Positions 15,384-25,406 are shown, counted from the first letter of the stretch. The stretch: 64,000 nucleotides of DNA from Planotetraspora sp. A-T 1434 (GCF_025420585.1 NZ_JAOEGB010000001.1:310001-374000), one strand, 5' to 3'. Numbers and translations: made by a program. The notes: generated by a model not told the origin, from the sequence alone.

Positions 15384-16667
15384 TCAGCAGCGGCGGCCGC
15401 GGTTGATGCAGTTCACGACGGAGGTCATGAGCCGGTCCGGCATCACGTTCTCGAAGTCGGCGTGGTCGGTGACCGGGTTGTGCCGCTGCTCCGGGAAGCT
15501 GTCCACCGCGAACGACGGACCCCGGGCAACCGAGTAGGCGAGCGTCATGCGCAGTTGCGGGATCGCCCGGGTTCCGGCAGGACAGGCGCCGTTCGCGCCG
15601 GGGAACAGGACGTGCGTTCTGTGGTTGGCGCTGTCGGTGTTCTGGCCGTCCCAGCAGCTCGGGAAGTCCAGGATCCGCAGCACCAGGCTGCCCCTCGGGC
15701 AGAGGGGATATTTGGCGGTGACCCGGTTGGTGAAGCCCGTACAGCTCCACTGGGCGCGGGCGTTCGCGCCGCCGTTGGTCGCCGCCTTGGCGTCCCCCGT
15801 GATCAGGCGGAGGAACCTGGGCATCGCGACCACCCTGCTGAACCGGTTGCCCCGGAATTGCAGCGAGACGAACCTCGCCCGGAGGATCTGCCCGACGTTC
15901 CCGTCCGCCGCGCCGCCCGGCTCGTCCGCGTGGGCGGCCCGGAAGGCGTCCCCCGCGGCCTCGTCCTGCGAGGCCGCTTCGTTCCGGGAGGCGGTCTCGT
16001 TCCGGGAGGTGGTCTCGTTCCGGGAGGCGGTGTCGTTCTGAGAGGTGGTGTCGGTGGAGAGGCCGTCCTCTTGTGAGGCGGCGTCGGGCCGCGCGGCGGC
16101 AGCCGTACCGGATCGCGGGGCCGTGCCGGACGGCGTGGCCGAGGCGCTTCCCGGGACAGGCGCGGTTGGAGACGCGCTTGGAGACGCCGTGGGCGACGCG
16201 CTGGGGGAGGCCGTGGGTGATGGGCCGGGCGGCGATTTCTGGCCCGTACGGCTCCGCAGGACCGGCCAGAAGTAGGCCGACCGGTCGCCGAACCGGCAGG
16301 TCGTGCCGCCCGCGGCCAGGCTCTGGTCGGTGGAGAACCCGTTGGTGGTCAGGTTTCCGACGTAGTCGTGGATGTGGTGGGCGCCGTTGGACACGCCGGG
16401 GGCGACGATGTGGTTGTCGGAGTTGCGGTGCCCGTTCTCGTTCCGGCCGCAGAGGGAGGTGAACGAGCCGCGCCCCGCCCGGACGCCCGTGTTACCGGGA
16501 GCCACCTGGGTGATGTCGATGAAGTCCTCCAGGGCGGGGCCGACGTCCTCGCATTCGGCGCCCTGGACGGCGGGGTCGCAGTGGTCGGCCGCGGCGGGCC
16601 GGGTCACCCCCACGAGCGAGCCGCTCAGCAGCACGCCGGCCATGGCGAGCATCAACCGTTTTCGCAT
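15384..16667 (-). CDS. Secreted DUF1996 protein with repeat-rich insertion
   Basis: 427 residues from ATG 16667 (GGAGGA 4 bases upstream; the longer frame to 16685 is rejected). A Sec signal peptide covers residues about 1-27 (ending RPAAA). The N-terminal block GHRNSDNHIVAPG and GAHHIHDYVGN and the C-terminal block FPSCWDGQNTDSANHRTHVLFPG are the conserved DUF1996 signatures, so the domain is complete. Between them lies an insertion of about 110 residues. It starts Pro/Ser/Ala-rich (SPTASPSASPTA) and then repeats a six-residue unit like TASRNE about four times (18-bp DNA repeats at roughly 15970-16040). The function is unknown; related fungal and bacterial proteins are extracellular. Confidence 0.8.
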   Translation of the reverse strand: MRKRLMLAMAGVLLSGSLVGVTRPAAADHCDPAVQGAECEDVGPALEDFIDITQVAPGNTGVRAGRGSFTSLCGRNENGHRNSDNHIVAPGVSNGAHHIHDYVGNLTTNGFSTDQSLAAGGTTCRFGDRSAYFWPVLRSRTGQKSPPGPSPTASPSASPTASPSASPTAPVPGSASATPSGTAPRSGTAAAARPDAASQEDGLSTDTTSQNDTASRNETTSRNETASRNEAASQDEAAGDAFRAAHADEPGGAADGNVGQILRARFVSLQFRGNRFSRVVAMPRFLRLITGDAKAATNGGANARAQWSCTGFTNRVTAKYPLCPRGSLVLRILDFPSCWDGQNTDSANHRTHVLFPGANGACPAGTRAIPQLRMTLAYSVARGPSFAVDSFPEQRHNPVTDHADFENVMPDRLMTSVVNCINRGRRC

Positions 16668-16704
16668 GGTTCCTCCAAAGAGCATGGTTCCGTCGGAAAC
16701 CGGG

Positions 16705-17310
16705 CTAGGACGATGGGGTGGGAAGCGTGGAGTAGTCCACGAGGCCCGTGCCTTCGAGCAGGGACATGTGCTTCATCACCACGTTCACGGCGCGGGTGGC
16801 GAAGGCCCTGATCAGGTCGTTGCGAGTGCCGGCGCGGACCGCGGAGACCACGGTGAAGACCTTGCCGTGGGCGTTGCGGAGCCGGTCGGCGAAGATCCGG
16901 TCGAAGTCGGCTCCCCGGCTGGCCGACATCTCGTCCAGCCAGTGCCGCTGGTCCGGGTTGGGCTGGTCGGGGAGGGGGACGCCCAGCTTGGCGGCGAGCT
17001 CCCGGACCTCGGCGTCGAGCTTGGTGTGGTCGGTGATCAGGTGCATGCCGACGTCCTTCACCTTCTCGCTGGCCGCGCGGTCCTGGGCCCAGCGCCCTGC
17101 GGGGATCTCCCAGAGCCCCGCCCACCGGACCCGGACCAGCAGGTCCCGGTCGGCCGGGCTGAGCGGGCCCCACCGCGTCTGCTGGATCGCCTGTGTCTGG
17201 GTCCAGCCCGCCTGGGCCGCCTCCCCTCGGGGGACGACCACGATGACCGCGACGGCCGCCGCGAACAGGAAGACTCCGAACACCAGGAGTTCGCCGAACC
17301 GGAACCGCAT
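16705..17310 (-). CDS. DUF4142 (ferritin-like helical) exported protein
   Basis: 201 residues with an AAAGGAGG ribosome-binding site in front of ATG 17310. One hydrophobic segment (residues 8-27) acts as signal or anchor. The rest is helical and matches DUF4142 features: SPADRDLLVRVRWAGLWEIPAGRWAQDRA, then VKDVGMHLITDHTKLDAEVRELA, ending with GTRNDLIRAFATRAVNVVMKHMSLLEGTG. DUF4142 proteins are predicted ferritin-like bundles of unknown role in the envelope. It lies 37 bases upstream of the DUF1996 start on the same strand, so the two are probably co-transcribed. It diverges from the sigma-factor operon. Confidence 0.75.
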   Translation of the reverse strand: MRFRFGELLVFGVFLFAAAVAVIVVVPRGEAAQAGWTQTQAIQQTRWGPLSPADRDLLVRVRWAGLWEIPAGRWAQDRAASEKVKDVGMHLITDHTKLDAEVRELAAKLGVPLPDQPNPDQRHWLDEMSASRGADFDRIFADRLRNAHGKVFTVVSAVRAGTRNDLIRAFATRAVNVVMKHMSLLEGTGLVDYSTLPTPSS

Positions 17311-17433
17311 CGTGCCTCCTTTCGTGACCTTCGGTCGGAGGTACGCGGCGGTCTCGGAGGCGGTTCAGGAAATAGTCAGAAATGACTGGAGTTACGCGAG
17401 TGCTGTACGTGACAGTAACGCCGGTGCAAATAT

Positions 17434-18000
17434 GTGGCCGTGCGTCGACAACTCGACAGCCGGTTCGTGCGTCTGGACTCCTACGACGACCCTGATCGGG
17501 ATGATCGTCTGATCAGGGAGCTGTACCGCGAGTTCGGTGGTCCGCTGCTGCGTCACGTGCGAAAGACGACCGGCAACGACCTGCAATGGGCTGAGGACGT
17601 CGTTCAGGAGACGCTCCTCCGTGCCTGGCGGAACTCGGCGAAGCTGACGTGGGAACCCGGCCTCCTGTGGGCCTGGCTCCTCACCGTGGCCCGCCGCATC
17701 GTGATCGACGGGCGCCGCAGGCGTGGCGTCCGCCCAAGGGAGGTGGAAGCTCCCGACGACGACAGCATCGCCGTTCCGGACGGGTCCGACCGCACGCTGG
17801 CGGCCATCGTGGTCGCCGACGCGCTCCGCGGTCTGTCGGCCCAGCACCGGGAAGTTATCGAAGAGACATACTTACGGGACCGTACGGTAAGCGAAGCCGC
17901 CGAGATTCTGGGAATCCCAGCGGGTACCGTGAAGTCGAGACTCTTCTATGCCCTGCGCGCGCTACGCACGGCCCTGAAAGAGAGGGGGGTGGCCAGCTGA
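17434..18000 (+). CDS. ECF-type RNA polymerase sigma factor
   Basis: 188 residues. Region 2 is ELYREFGGPLLRHVRKTTGNDLQWAEDVVQETLLRAWRN, containing the -10 recognition helix. Region 4 is LRGLSAQHREVIEETYLRDRTVSEAAEILGIPAGTVKSRLFYALRALR, with its HTH. Length and the absence of regions 1 and 3 fit an ECF sigma factor. The start is taken as GTG 17434; GTG 17440 is possible and there is no clear ribosome-binding site. The stop overlaps the start of the anti-sigma gene by one base (TGATG), the usual sigma/anti-sigma pairing. The divergent DUF4142/DUF1996 genes are candidate targets. Confidence 0.9.
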   Translation: MAVRRQLDSRFVRLDSYDDPDRDDRLIRELYREFGGPLLRHVRKTTGNDLQWAEDVVQETLLRAWRNSAKLTWEPGLLWAWLLTVARRIVIDGRRRRGVRPREVEAPDDDSIAVPDGSDRTLAAIVVADALRGLSAQHREVIEETYLRDRTVSEAAEILGIPAGTVKSRLFYALRALRTALKERGVAS

Positions 18001-18212
18001 TGTCCGCGTCGTCGCCTCACTTCGATGTGGCCGCCTATGCCCTGGGAGTGCTCGACGACGACGAGTCCGAAGCTTTCGAGCTACACCTCGACGAATGCGC
18101 GCAGTGCCGGGCGGAGTTGCTGGAGAGCCAGGACCTGCCCGGCATGCTCGACGACCTCAAGTTCGCCCCTCTCGAGTCCGACTCCGTGTCCCCCGAGCGG
18201 ACTCGCCCCTGA
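18000..18212 (+). CDS. Short zinc-finger anti-sigma protein
   Basis: 70 residues. HLDECAQCRAEL is the H-x3-C-x2-C zinc anti-sigma (ZAS) motif, and the N-terminal HFDVAAYALGVLDDDESEAFE is typical of this family. Normal family members run to 200 or more residues with a transmembrane helix and extracytoplasmic sensor. This one ends right after the ZAS domain, so it is either a soluble, redox/zinc-type anti-sigma or a truncated gene. It is translationally coupled to the sigma gene. Confidence 0.8.
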   Translation: MSASSPHFDVAAYALGVLDDDESEAFELHLDECAQCRAELLESQDLPGMLDDLKFAPLESDSVSPERTRP

Positions 18213-18319
18213 CTCGCGCGTCAAGTTGACGTTTGTGCCGTTTTGGGGTGATATCGGGTGCGGTGACGCCGAAATTCCGGTTCGATGGAGAACCTGCAGC
18301 GCCGCCGGAGGAGTGAGGC

Positions 18320-19141
18320 ATGGCTGCGACGCCGGATCGGCGACCCCGGAAGGGGGATGCCCTGCCGCCTCCCCGTCTTTTCGGTGAGGAGGGCGCCCGC
18401 CTCTCCTACGGTGAATACCTGCGCCTGACGGAGCTTCTCGATCAGCAGGCCCCGCAGTCGGGCGCCAGCGACGAGCTGCTCTTCATCACCATCCACCAGG
18501 TCTACGAGCTGTGGTTCAAGCTGCTCCTGCATGAGCTGGAGCAGGCGAGGGACGCCATGATGGAGGGCGCCCTGTGGCGGGCCAGGCAGCTGTTCCGGCG
18601 GGTCCACGCCGTGGAGCGGGTGCTGGTCGAGCAGGTCCAGGTGCTGGAGACCATGACGCCGCAGGACTTCCTGGAGTTCCGGTCGGTCCTCGCCCCGGCG
18701 AGCGGATTCCAGTCGGTCCAGTTCCGGGAGCTGGAGTTCCTCTCCGGCGCGAAGGACCCGTCCTATCTGGAACGGCTCAGGGACGCCAGTGACGGGGAAC
18801 TCGCCAGGCTGAGACGGCGGCTGGCGGAACCCACTTTGTGGGATGCTTACCTCACCGCTCTCTCCCAGCGTGGCCTGGCCGTCTCCGACGAGGAGATCAT
18901 GGACTCCCTGCTGGCCGTGGCAAGGAATCGTGGATCGCACGACGATCTGTGGGAACTGGCCGAGGGTCTCGTGACCCACGACGAGACGACCGCGCTCTGG
19001 CGGATGCGGCACGTCCAGATGGTCGAGCGCCAGATTGGCACGAAATCCGGTACCGGCGGCTCGTCCGGGGCACCGTACCTCCGGGGACGGACACGGATGC
19101 ATTTCTTTCCCCTGCTATGGGAACTACGGGCCTGGCTGTGA
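18320..19141 (+). CDS. kynA: Tryptophan 2,3-dioxygenase
   Basis: 273 residues, the normal size. Diagnostic segments are LFITIHQVYELWFKLLLHEL (substrate-pocket Phe/His/Tyr region), SGFQSVQFRELEFLSG, and WRMRHVQMVERQIGTKSGTGGSSGAPYL, which contains the proximal heme-ligand His. It opens the indole ring of L-tryptophan with O2, the first step of the kynurenine route. GGAGGAG lies 8 bases before ATG 18320. A possible promoter is TTGACG at about 18224. Kynurenine-pathway partners are not in the window. Confidence 0.95.
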   Translation: MAATPDRRPRKGDALPPPRLFGEEGARLSYGEYLRLTELLDQQAPQSGASDELLFITIHQVYELWFKLLLHELEQARDAMMEGALWRARQLFRRVHAVERVLVEQVQVLETMTPQDFLEFRSVLAPASGFQSVQFRELEFLSGAKDPSYLERLRDASDGELARLRRRLAEPTLWDAYLTALSQRGLAVSDEEIMDSLLAVARNRGSHDDLWELAEGLVTHDETTALWRMRHVQMVERQIGTKSGTGGSSGAPYLRGRTRMHFFPLLWELRAWL

Positions 19142-19173
19142 ATCACGAGGCTCACAAGGGAGTGAGTAGCGAC

Positions 19174-22100
19174 ATGCCGCTCGATATGGCGCCAAATCAC
19201 CACGGAACAGATGAAGCGCTGGACGAGCTCCTCCGCACCGCCGCCGAGGTGTGCGCGCACACGCCGGGAGCGCATCAGGGGGACGGCGAGGACGTGCTCG
19301 CCTTCCTCCGGCAGTACTACAGGCACGTGGCGCCCGAGGACCTGGCCGAGCGCAACCCCGTCGACGTGTTCGGGCCGGCCATCGCCCACCGTCATCTGGC
19401 CGAGCTCCGGCCGCAGGGCCGCGCCGTGGTCCGGGTCTTCACCCCCACGCTGGACGAGTACGGCTGGGACCCCGGTCACTCGGTGGTCCAGATCGTCACC
19501 GACGACATGCCGTTCCTGCTCGACACGGTGACCACCGAGCTGACCCGGCACGAGCTCGGCACCCACCTCGTCGTCCACCCGCAGATGTGGGTCCGCCGGG
19601 ACGTGACCGGCGCGCTCCTCGGCCGCGGCAAGGACGACATGACCGGCCAGACGCTCCACGAGTCGTGGATGCACATCGAGATCGACCGGCAGTCCGAACC
19701 CGCCGTGCTCAAGCAACTGGAGAGCGATCTCCAGCGGGTGCTCCTCGACGCCCGGTGTGCCGTCGAGGACTTCGCGAAGATGCGGGCGCTCGCCGTACAG
19801 ACCTCGGAGGACCTGGCGGTCAACCCGCCGCCGCTGGACCCGGCCGGCGTCGAGGACAGCCTGGAGCTGCTGCGCTGGCTCGCCGACGGCCACTTCACGT
19901 TCCTCGGCTACCGCGAGTACCGCCTGGAGCAGACCGAGGAGGGCGAGAGCCTGCGGGCGCTGCCGGGCACCGGGCTCGGCATCCTCCGGGCCGACAAGGC
20001 CGGATCGGACAGCTTCGCCGCCATGCCGCCCGAGATGCGCGCCAAGGCCCGCGAGAAGCAGGTCCTGATCGTCACCAAGGCCAACAGCCGGGCGACCGTT
20101 TACCGGCCGCAGTATCTCGACTACGTCGGCGTGAGAGTGTTCTCCCCCGAGGGGGAGGTGGTCGGCGAGCGCCGGTTCCTCGGGCTGTTCACCCACGTGG
20201 CGTACAACGAGTCGGTCTCCCGGATCCCCGTGCTGCGGCGCAAGCTCGCCGAGGTCCTCGACCGGGCCGGCCTGTCGCCCGACAGCCACGACGGCAAGGA
20301 CCTCATCGAGATCCTCGAGACCTACCCGCGCGCCGAGCTGTTCCAGATCTCGGTGGACGAGCTGCTGCCGATCGCGCTCGGCGTGCTCCGGCTCCGCGAG
20401 CGCAAGCAGGTCAAGGTCTTCCTCCGCCGCGACGACTACGGCCGCTACATCTCCTGTCTGATCTTCCTGCCCCGTGACCGCTACACCACCAAGGTCCGGC
20501 TGCAGATGCAGGAGATCCTCTTCAAGGCCCTCGGTGGCACGTCGCTCGACTACAGCGCCATGATCGGCGAGTCGGCGCTGGCCCGGCTGCACGTGGTGAT
20601 CCGCGGCGAGCGCGGCAAGCCCCTGGGCGACGTGCCGGTCGACGTCGAGGAGTTGGAAGCGCGCCTCGCCGCCACCACCCGCTCCTGGGAGGACGACCTC
20701 GCCGTCGCCATCAACGAGCTCTCCTCCGAGGAGGAGGCCCCCACGCTGGTCCGCCGCTACAGCACTGCCTTCCCCGAGGGCTACAAGGCCGACTTCCCGC
20801 CCCGTACGGCCGTCGCCGACGTGAGGCGCCTGGAGCAGCTCGCCGAGGACCAGGCCGCGATCGGGATGAACCTCTACGAGCCGTACGGCGCGGCCGAGGG
20901 CGAGCGGCGGTTCAAGCTCTACCGCCTGGGCGCCCCCATTTCGCTGTCCCGGGTGCTGCCGCTGCTCCAGCGGATGGGCGTCGAGGTGGTCGACGAGCGC
21001 CCGTACGAGCTGGCCCGGGGTCACGACGCGGGCATCCGGGACGCCTGGATCTACGACTTCGGCCTGCGTTACACGCCCTCGGACGAGGTGGACCGCGACG
21101 ACTTCAAGCGGCTGTTCCAGGATGCCTTCGCGGCCCTGTGGCGCGGCGAGGTCGAGAACGACGGCTTCAACGCGCTCGTGCTGGCCGGCGGTCTGACCTG
21201 GGAGCAGGCCGAGATCCTGCGCGCCTACGCCAAATATCTGCGGCAGGCCGGCACCACGTTCAGCCAGTCGTACATCGAGCGGGTGCTGCTCGGCAACGTC
21301 CGGCTGGCCCGGCTGCTGGTCAGGCTCTTCGAGGCCCGCCTCGACCCACGGCGGCCGGACGGCGGCAGGTCCGAGGTCTGCGACGCGCTCACCGAGGAGA
21401 TCCTGGCCTCGCTGGACGAGGTCGCCTCCCTCGACGAGGACCGCATCCTCCGGGCCTACCTGGAGATGATCCAGGCGACCCTGCGGACGAACGTCTTCCA
21501 GACCGCCGACGGCGAGGGACGTGACGCCGGAGCAGGGGGACGGGAAGCAGGGGCAAGCCAGTTCGTCGCCGGCAGGCGTAAGCCGTACATCGCGGTGAAG
21601 TTCGACCCGCAGGCGATCAGCGTGCTGCCGCTGCCCCGGCCGAAGTACGAGATCTTCGTCTACTCGCCGCGGGTCGAGGGCGTGCACCTGCGCTTCGGCA
21701 AGGTCGCGCGGGGCGGCCTGCGCTGGTCGGACCGCATGGAGGACTTCCGCACGGAGATCCTCGGCCTGGTCAAGGCCCAGATGGTGAAGAACACCGTCAT
21801 CGTGCCCACGGGCTCCAAGGGCGGGTTCGTCGTGAAGAGACCGCCTGCCGGTGGGCGCGACGAGACGCTGGCCGAGGGCATCGCCTGCTACCGCCAGTTC
21901 ATCTCGGGGCTGCTCGACCTGACCGACAACCTGGTCGACGGCGACGTCGTCCCCCCGCCCGACGTCGTACGGCACGACGGCGACGACACCTACCTGGTGG
22001 TGGCCGCCGACAAGGGCACGGCCACGTTCTCCGACATCGCCAACGAGGTGGCCAAGGACTACGGCTTCTGGCTCGGCGACGCCTTCGCCTCCGGTGGCTC

Positions 22101-24165
22101 GGTGGGCTACGACCACAAGGCCATGGGCATCACCGCCAAGGGCGCGTGGGAGTCGGTCAAGTATCACTTCAGGGGTCTCGGGTCGTCCTCCGGGGGAGCC
22201 GGCCGTATGGCCGGCATGGACATCCAGACGACCGACTTCACCGTCGTGGGCGTCGGCGACATGTCGGGCGACGTGTTCGGGAACGGCATGCTGCTGTCCG
22301 AGCACATCAAGCTGGTGGCGGCCTTCGACCACCGGCACATCTTCATCGACCCGGCGCCCGACCCCGCGCGGAGCTTCGCCGAGCGTCAGCGGCTGTTCGC
22401 GCTTCCGCGCAGCTCGTGGGCCGACTACGACAAGAAGCTCATCTCGTCCGGCGGTGGGGTCTGGCCGCGGACCGCCAAGTCGATCCCCGTGTCCCCGCAG
22501 ATCAGGGCCGCGCTCGCGCTGCCCGACGGCGTCACCGCGCTCGCGCCCAACGACCTGATCAGCGCCATCCTCAGGGCCCCCGTGGACCTGCTGTGGAACG
22601 GCGGCATCGGCACCTACGTCAAGGCGACCTCGGAGAGCCACGCAGACGTCGGGGACAAGGCCAACGACGGCCTCCGGATCAACGCCGCCGACCTGCGCTG
22701 CAAGGTGGTCGGCGAGGGCGGCAACCTCGGCTTCACCCAGCTCGCCCGGATCGAGTTCGCGCTGAACGGCGGGCTGGTCAACACCGACTTCATCGACAAC
22801 TCGGCCGGAGTGGACACCTCCGATCACGAGGTCAACATCAAGATCCTGCTCGACCAGGTCGTCCGCGACGGCGACATGACCGACAAGCAGCGAAACCAGC
22901 TCCTCTTCGACATGACCGACGAGGTGGGCGAGCTGGTCCTTGAGGACAACTACGCGCAGAACGTCGTCCTCGCCGCGTCCCGCGCCCAGGCTCCCGAGAT
23001 GCTGCACATCCACTCGCGGTACCTGCGGCGGTTGGAGCGGGCGGGCCTGCTCAACCGGGAGCTGGAGTTCCTGCCCTCCGACAAGGTGCTCGCGGAGCGC
23101 CGCCAGTCCGGGCTCGGGCTCACCGCTCCGGAGTTCGCGGTGCTGCTCGCCTACACCAAGATCGTGGTGGACGCCGAACTGCTCGGGTCGGACATCCCCG
23201 ACGATCCGTACCTCGCGTCGTGGCTGGTGTCGTACTTCCCGTCGGCCCTGCGGGAGCGTTTCCGGACGTACATGGACGCGCACCCGCTGCGCCGGGAGAT
23301 CATCACGACCTGCGTGGTGAACGACGTGGTCAACGCGGGCGGGACCAGCTTCGTCTTCCGCTTCGGCGAGGAGACCGGCGCGTCGACGGCCGACATCGTC
23401 CGCGCCTACCTGGTGGCCCGGGAGGTCTTCGACCTGGAGACCTTCCGCCGCCAGGTCGAGGCGCTGGACAACAAGGTCGACACCGCGACGCAGCTCGCCA
23501 TGCTGTTCGAGAGCCGCAAGTTGTCGGAGCGCGGCACCCGGTGGCTGCTCGGCAACCGGAGGCCCCCGCTCGACCTCGCGTCCACGGCCGGGTTCTTCAT
23601 CGACGGCTCCGACGGCCTGCTCGCCCACCTGCCGAAGCTTCTCACCGGCCCCGACCTGGTGGCCTACGAGGAGCGGCGGGACTCCTTCGTCGCCCGTGGC
23701 GTGCCCGAGGACCTGGCGGAGCGGGTGGCCTCGATGGTCCCCGCCTACTCCACCTTCGACCTGGTGGAGATCTCCTCCGTCACCGGGAGGCCGGTGGACG
23801 AGGTGGCCGAGGTCTACTTCGACCTGGCCGACCGGCTCCAGTTCGCCCGGCTGAGGGAGCGGGTCATCGCCCTGCCACGGGACAACCGGTGGAACTCGAT
23901 GGCCCGTGCCGCGCTCCGCGACGACCTCTACGCCGCGCACGCCACGCTGACCCGGGACGTGCTGATCCACAGCGAGCCCGGCCTGTCCCCCGAGGAGCGG
24001 CTGGCCCGCTGGACCGAGGCCAACCAGGCCGCGGTCACGCGGTCGCGGCAGACGCTCTCGGAGATCTGGGAGAGCGACACCTTCGACCTCGCCACCCTGT
24101 CCGTGGCGCTGCGGGCCGTACGGACCCTCGTCGCCACGAGTAACCTCCCCCACACCGACGCCTGA
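19174..24165 (+). CDS. gdhB: NAD-specific glutamate dehydrogenase, large (about 180 kDa) class
   Basis: 1663 residues from ATG 19174 (the open frame runs further upstream over kynA but has no matching ribosome-binding site; AAGGGAG lies about 11 bases before this ATG). Length and order fit the L_180 GDH class. There are long N-terminal ACT-like regulatory regions (to about residue 800). The catalytic core follows, with GGLRWSDRMEDFRTEILGLV and KAQMVKNTVIVPTGSKGGF carrying the substrate-binding and catalytic lysines. Then come a Rossmann part (KGAWESVKYHF, VVGEGGNLGFTQLARIEF) and a C-terminal helical domain. It deaminates glutamate to 2-oxoglutarate using NAD in amino-acid catabolism, and it sits next to tryptophan dioxygenase. 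A very long antisense open frame here is a composition artefact. Confidence 0.95.
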   Translation: MPLDMAPNHHGTDEALDELLRTAAEVCAHTPGAHQGDGEDVLAFLRQYYRHVAPEDLAERNPVDVFGPAIAHRHLAELRPQGRAVVRVFTPTLDEYGWDPGHSVVQIVTDDMPFLLDTVTTELTRHELGTHLVVHPQMWVRRDVTGALLGRGKDDMTGQTLHESWMHIEIDRQSEPAVLKQLESDLQRVLLDARCAVEDFAKMRALAVQTSEDLAVNPPPLDPAGVEDSLELLRWLADGHFTFLGYREYRLEQTEEGESLRALPGTGLGILRADKAGSDSFAAMPPEMRAKAREKQVLIVTKANSRATVYRPQYLDYVGVRVFSPEGEVVGERRFLGLFTHVAYNESVSRIPVLRRKLAEVLDRAGLSPDSHDGKDLIEILETYPRAELFQISVDELLPIALGVLRLRERKQVKVFLRRDDYGRYISCLIFLPRDRYTTKVRLQMQEILFKALGGTSLDYSAMIGESALARLHVVIRGERGKPLGDVPVDVEELEARLAATTRSWEDDLAVAINELSSEEEAPTLVRRYSTAFPEGYKADFPPRTAVADVRRLEQLAEDQAAIGMNLYEPYGAAEGERRFKLYRLGAPISLSRVLPLLQRMGVEVVDERPYELARGHDAGIRDAWIYDFGLRYTPSDEVDRDDFKRLFQDAFAALWRGEVENDGFNALVLAGGLTWEQAEILRAYAKYLRQAGTTFSQSYIERVLLGNVRLARLLVRLFEARLDPRRPDGGRSEVCDALTEEILASLDEVASLDEDRILRAYLEMIQATLRTNVFQTADGEGRDAGAGGREAGASQFVAGRRKPYIAVKFDPQAISVLPLPRPKYEIFVYSPRVEGVHLRFGKVARGGLRWSDRMEDFRTEILGLVKAQMVKNTVIVPTGSKGGFVVKRPPAGGRDETLAEGIACYRQFISGLLDLTDNLVDGDVVPPPDVVRHDGDDTYLVVAADKGTATFSDIANEVAKDYGFWLGDAFASGGSVGYDHKAMGITAKGAWESVKYHFRGLGSSSGGAGRMAGMDIQTTDFTVVGVGDMSGDVFGNGMLLSEHIKLVAAFDHRHIFIDPAPDPARSFAERQRLFALPRSSWADYDKKLISSGGGVWPRTAKSIPVSPQIRAALALPDGVTALAPNDLISAILRAPVDLLWNGGIGTYVKATSESHADVGDKANDGLRINAADLRCKVVGEGGNLGFTQLARIEFALNGGLVNTDFIDNSAGVDTSDHEVNIKILLDQVVRDGDMTDKQRNQLLFDMTDEVGELVLEDNYAQNVVLAASRAQAPEMLHIHSRYLRRLERAGLLNRELEFLPSDKVLAERRQSGLGLTAPEFAVLLAYTKIVVDAELLGSDIPDDPYLASWLVSYFPSALRERFRTYMDAHPLRREIITTCVVNDVVNAGGTSFVFRFGEETGASTADIVRAYLVAREVFDLETFRRQVEALDNKVDTATQLAMLFESRKLSERGTRWLLGNRRPPLDLASTAGFFIDGSDGLLAHLPKLLTGPDLVAYEERRDSFVARGVPEDLAERVASMVPAYSTFDLVEISSVTGRPVDEVAEVYFDLADRLQFARLRERVIALPRDNRWNSMARAALRDDLYAAHATLTRDVLIHSEPGLSPEERLARWTEANQAAVTRSRQTLSEIWESDTFDLATLSVALRAVRTLVATSNLPHTDA

Positions 24166-24179
24166 CCGCACCCCTCGCC

Positions 24180-24292
24180 GTGATCATGCACGGATTCCCG
24201 GGCTGCCGTCCCACCTGCGCAGACCCGGGTTGTGATCATGCGCGGATTCCCGGGCAGCCGCGTTGAAGTGCCGAAATCCGGCGGTGATCATG
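24180..24292 (+). repeat. Cluster of three GTGATCATG dispersed elements
   Basis: Copies begin at 24180, 24232 and 24284. The first two continue with GGATTCCCGGG and fit the fuller consensus seen elsewhere in this window (see the clusters at 39453, 42077 and 59944). The cluster fills the gap between two converging genes. Confidence 0.8.
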
Positions 24293-24335
24293 GAGGAAAC
24301 TCCCCGGCCGGCCGTACCGCGGCATGGTCGGCAAG

Positions 24336-25406
24336 TCAGCGGGTGGTGGCCTTGGTGATGAGACCGTCGTAGCCGATGACGTGGGCGGGCGCGGTGGACG
24401 TCTTGGGCGGCACCGCGCCCACGTACTGCTGGGTCTCCTGGATCCGCCGTTCGTTGCAGATCTTCGAGACCTTCAGGAGCCACCTGGCCTGAGGCGGGAT
24501 CACGATCGGGCGGCACTTGGCGTACATCAAGATCGGCGTCCACGTGGACGTGCGGATCAGCGTGTAGTAGACGAGCGCGCCGCCGTCTTCTGTGCGCAGG
24601 GCGAAGACCGGGTTGTCGGCCGCGGCCGCGAAGATCGACTGGTACTCCATGCCGTCGTCGCGCTGCGCCTTGACCTTGGCCGCGGTGATGTCGGCGAAGT
24701 AGCCGGTGGTCTGCGGCCCGGGGGCGATCAGGCCGGAGGCGTAGCCCTGCGCCCCCTCTTCGGCGGTCGTCGCGTGCAGCGGGCCCATCAGATTGGGACT
24801 GACGGCGACCGTCTGGTCACGTGATTCCAGGGCGGTCGCGTAGCCCTCGGAGTCGATCGCGGCCGCCGGCGGCCTCTCCCCGGGGTAGAGCAGGGACTCG
24901 AAGCTGACCTGCCACCGGGACTTCTCGTCCGGCCGGAGGAAGGCGAGCACGGCGGTGCGGACCTCGCCCGAGGCGCTCCGCCGCTCGACGGTCGCGGCGA
25001 ACCACTGGGCGGCCTTCCCGGGGCTCTGACGTGGGACCAGGAGCGTCCGGTGGCCCCAGGTATAGCGGGGGAGCGCGGCCCCGCGCGAGGAGCGCAGCCG
25101 GGCGAGGGTCATCGGGCGCTGCCCGTCGCGGGTGAGGGCGAGGGTCCACTTGTCGGCTCCGGCCGCCCGCACCACGTCGTCTGTGGCGAGGAAGGTGTCG
25201 AGAGCCCGGCCCGCCTCCGCGAGCGTCACGGCGCTGGCCGCGGTGGATGTGGGGCTCGGGCTGGGGGCGGGAGCGCTGGAGACGGCCGCCGCGGGGGTCG
25301 GCGTAGTGCGCGGCTTCGCGGGCTGTGACGGCGCGGCGCCGGAGCAGGCGACAGCCGTACTGGCGAGGAGCGCGAAGGTGAGCGCACTCCGGACGACCCC
25401 GATCAA
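24336..25406 (-). CDS. Lipoprotein, probably DUF8094-like
   Basis: 356 residues from a TTG at 25406. This start is chosen because GGAGGAGG lies 4 bases upstream and a compact lipoprotein signal follows at once, ending STAVAC (Cys at residue 22); the frame continues upstream without support. A Pro/Ala/Ser linker reaches about residue 60. The globular part contains [28 protein letters not shown] and the C-terminal [14 protein letters not shown], which resembles the actinobacterial DUF8094 family as I remember it. No catalytic motif is recognised; it is probably a cell-surface structural or binding protein. Confidence 0.7.
   Translation of the reverse strand: MIGVVRSALTFALLASTAVACSGAAPSQPAKPRTTPTPAAAVSSAPAPSPSPTSTAASAVTLAEAGRALDTFLATDDVVRAAGADKWTLALTRDGQRPMTLARLRSSRGAALPRYTWGHRTLLVPRQSPGKAAQWFAATVERRSASGEVRTAVLAFLRPDEKSRWQVSFESLLYPGERPPAAAIDSEGYATALESRDQTVAVSPNLMGPLHATTAEEGAQGYASGLIAPGPQTTGYFADITAAKVKAQRDDGMEYQSIFAAAADNPVFALRTEDGGALVYYTLIRTSTWTPILMYAKCRPIVIPPQARWLLKVSKICNERRIQETQQYVGAVPPKTSTAPAHVIGYDGLITKATTR

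Noticed and set aside
18847-24171. A 1774-codon open frame antisense to the NAD-GDH gene
   Set aside because: Composition artefact of GC-rich coding DNA. The translation is Arg/Gly/His/Val-rich with no motifs, while the plus strand encodes a complete known enzyme.
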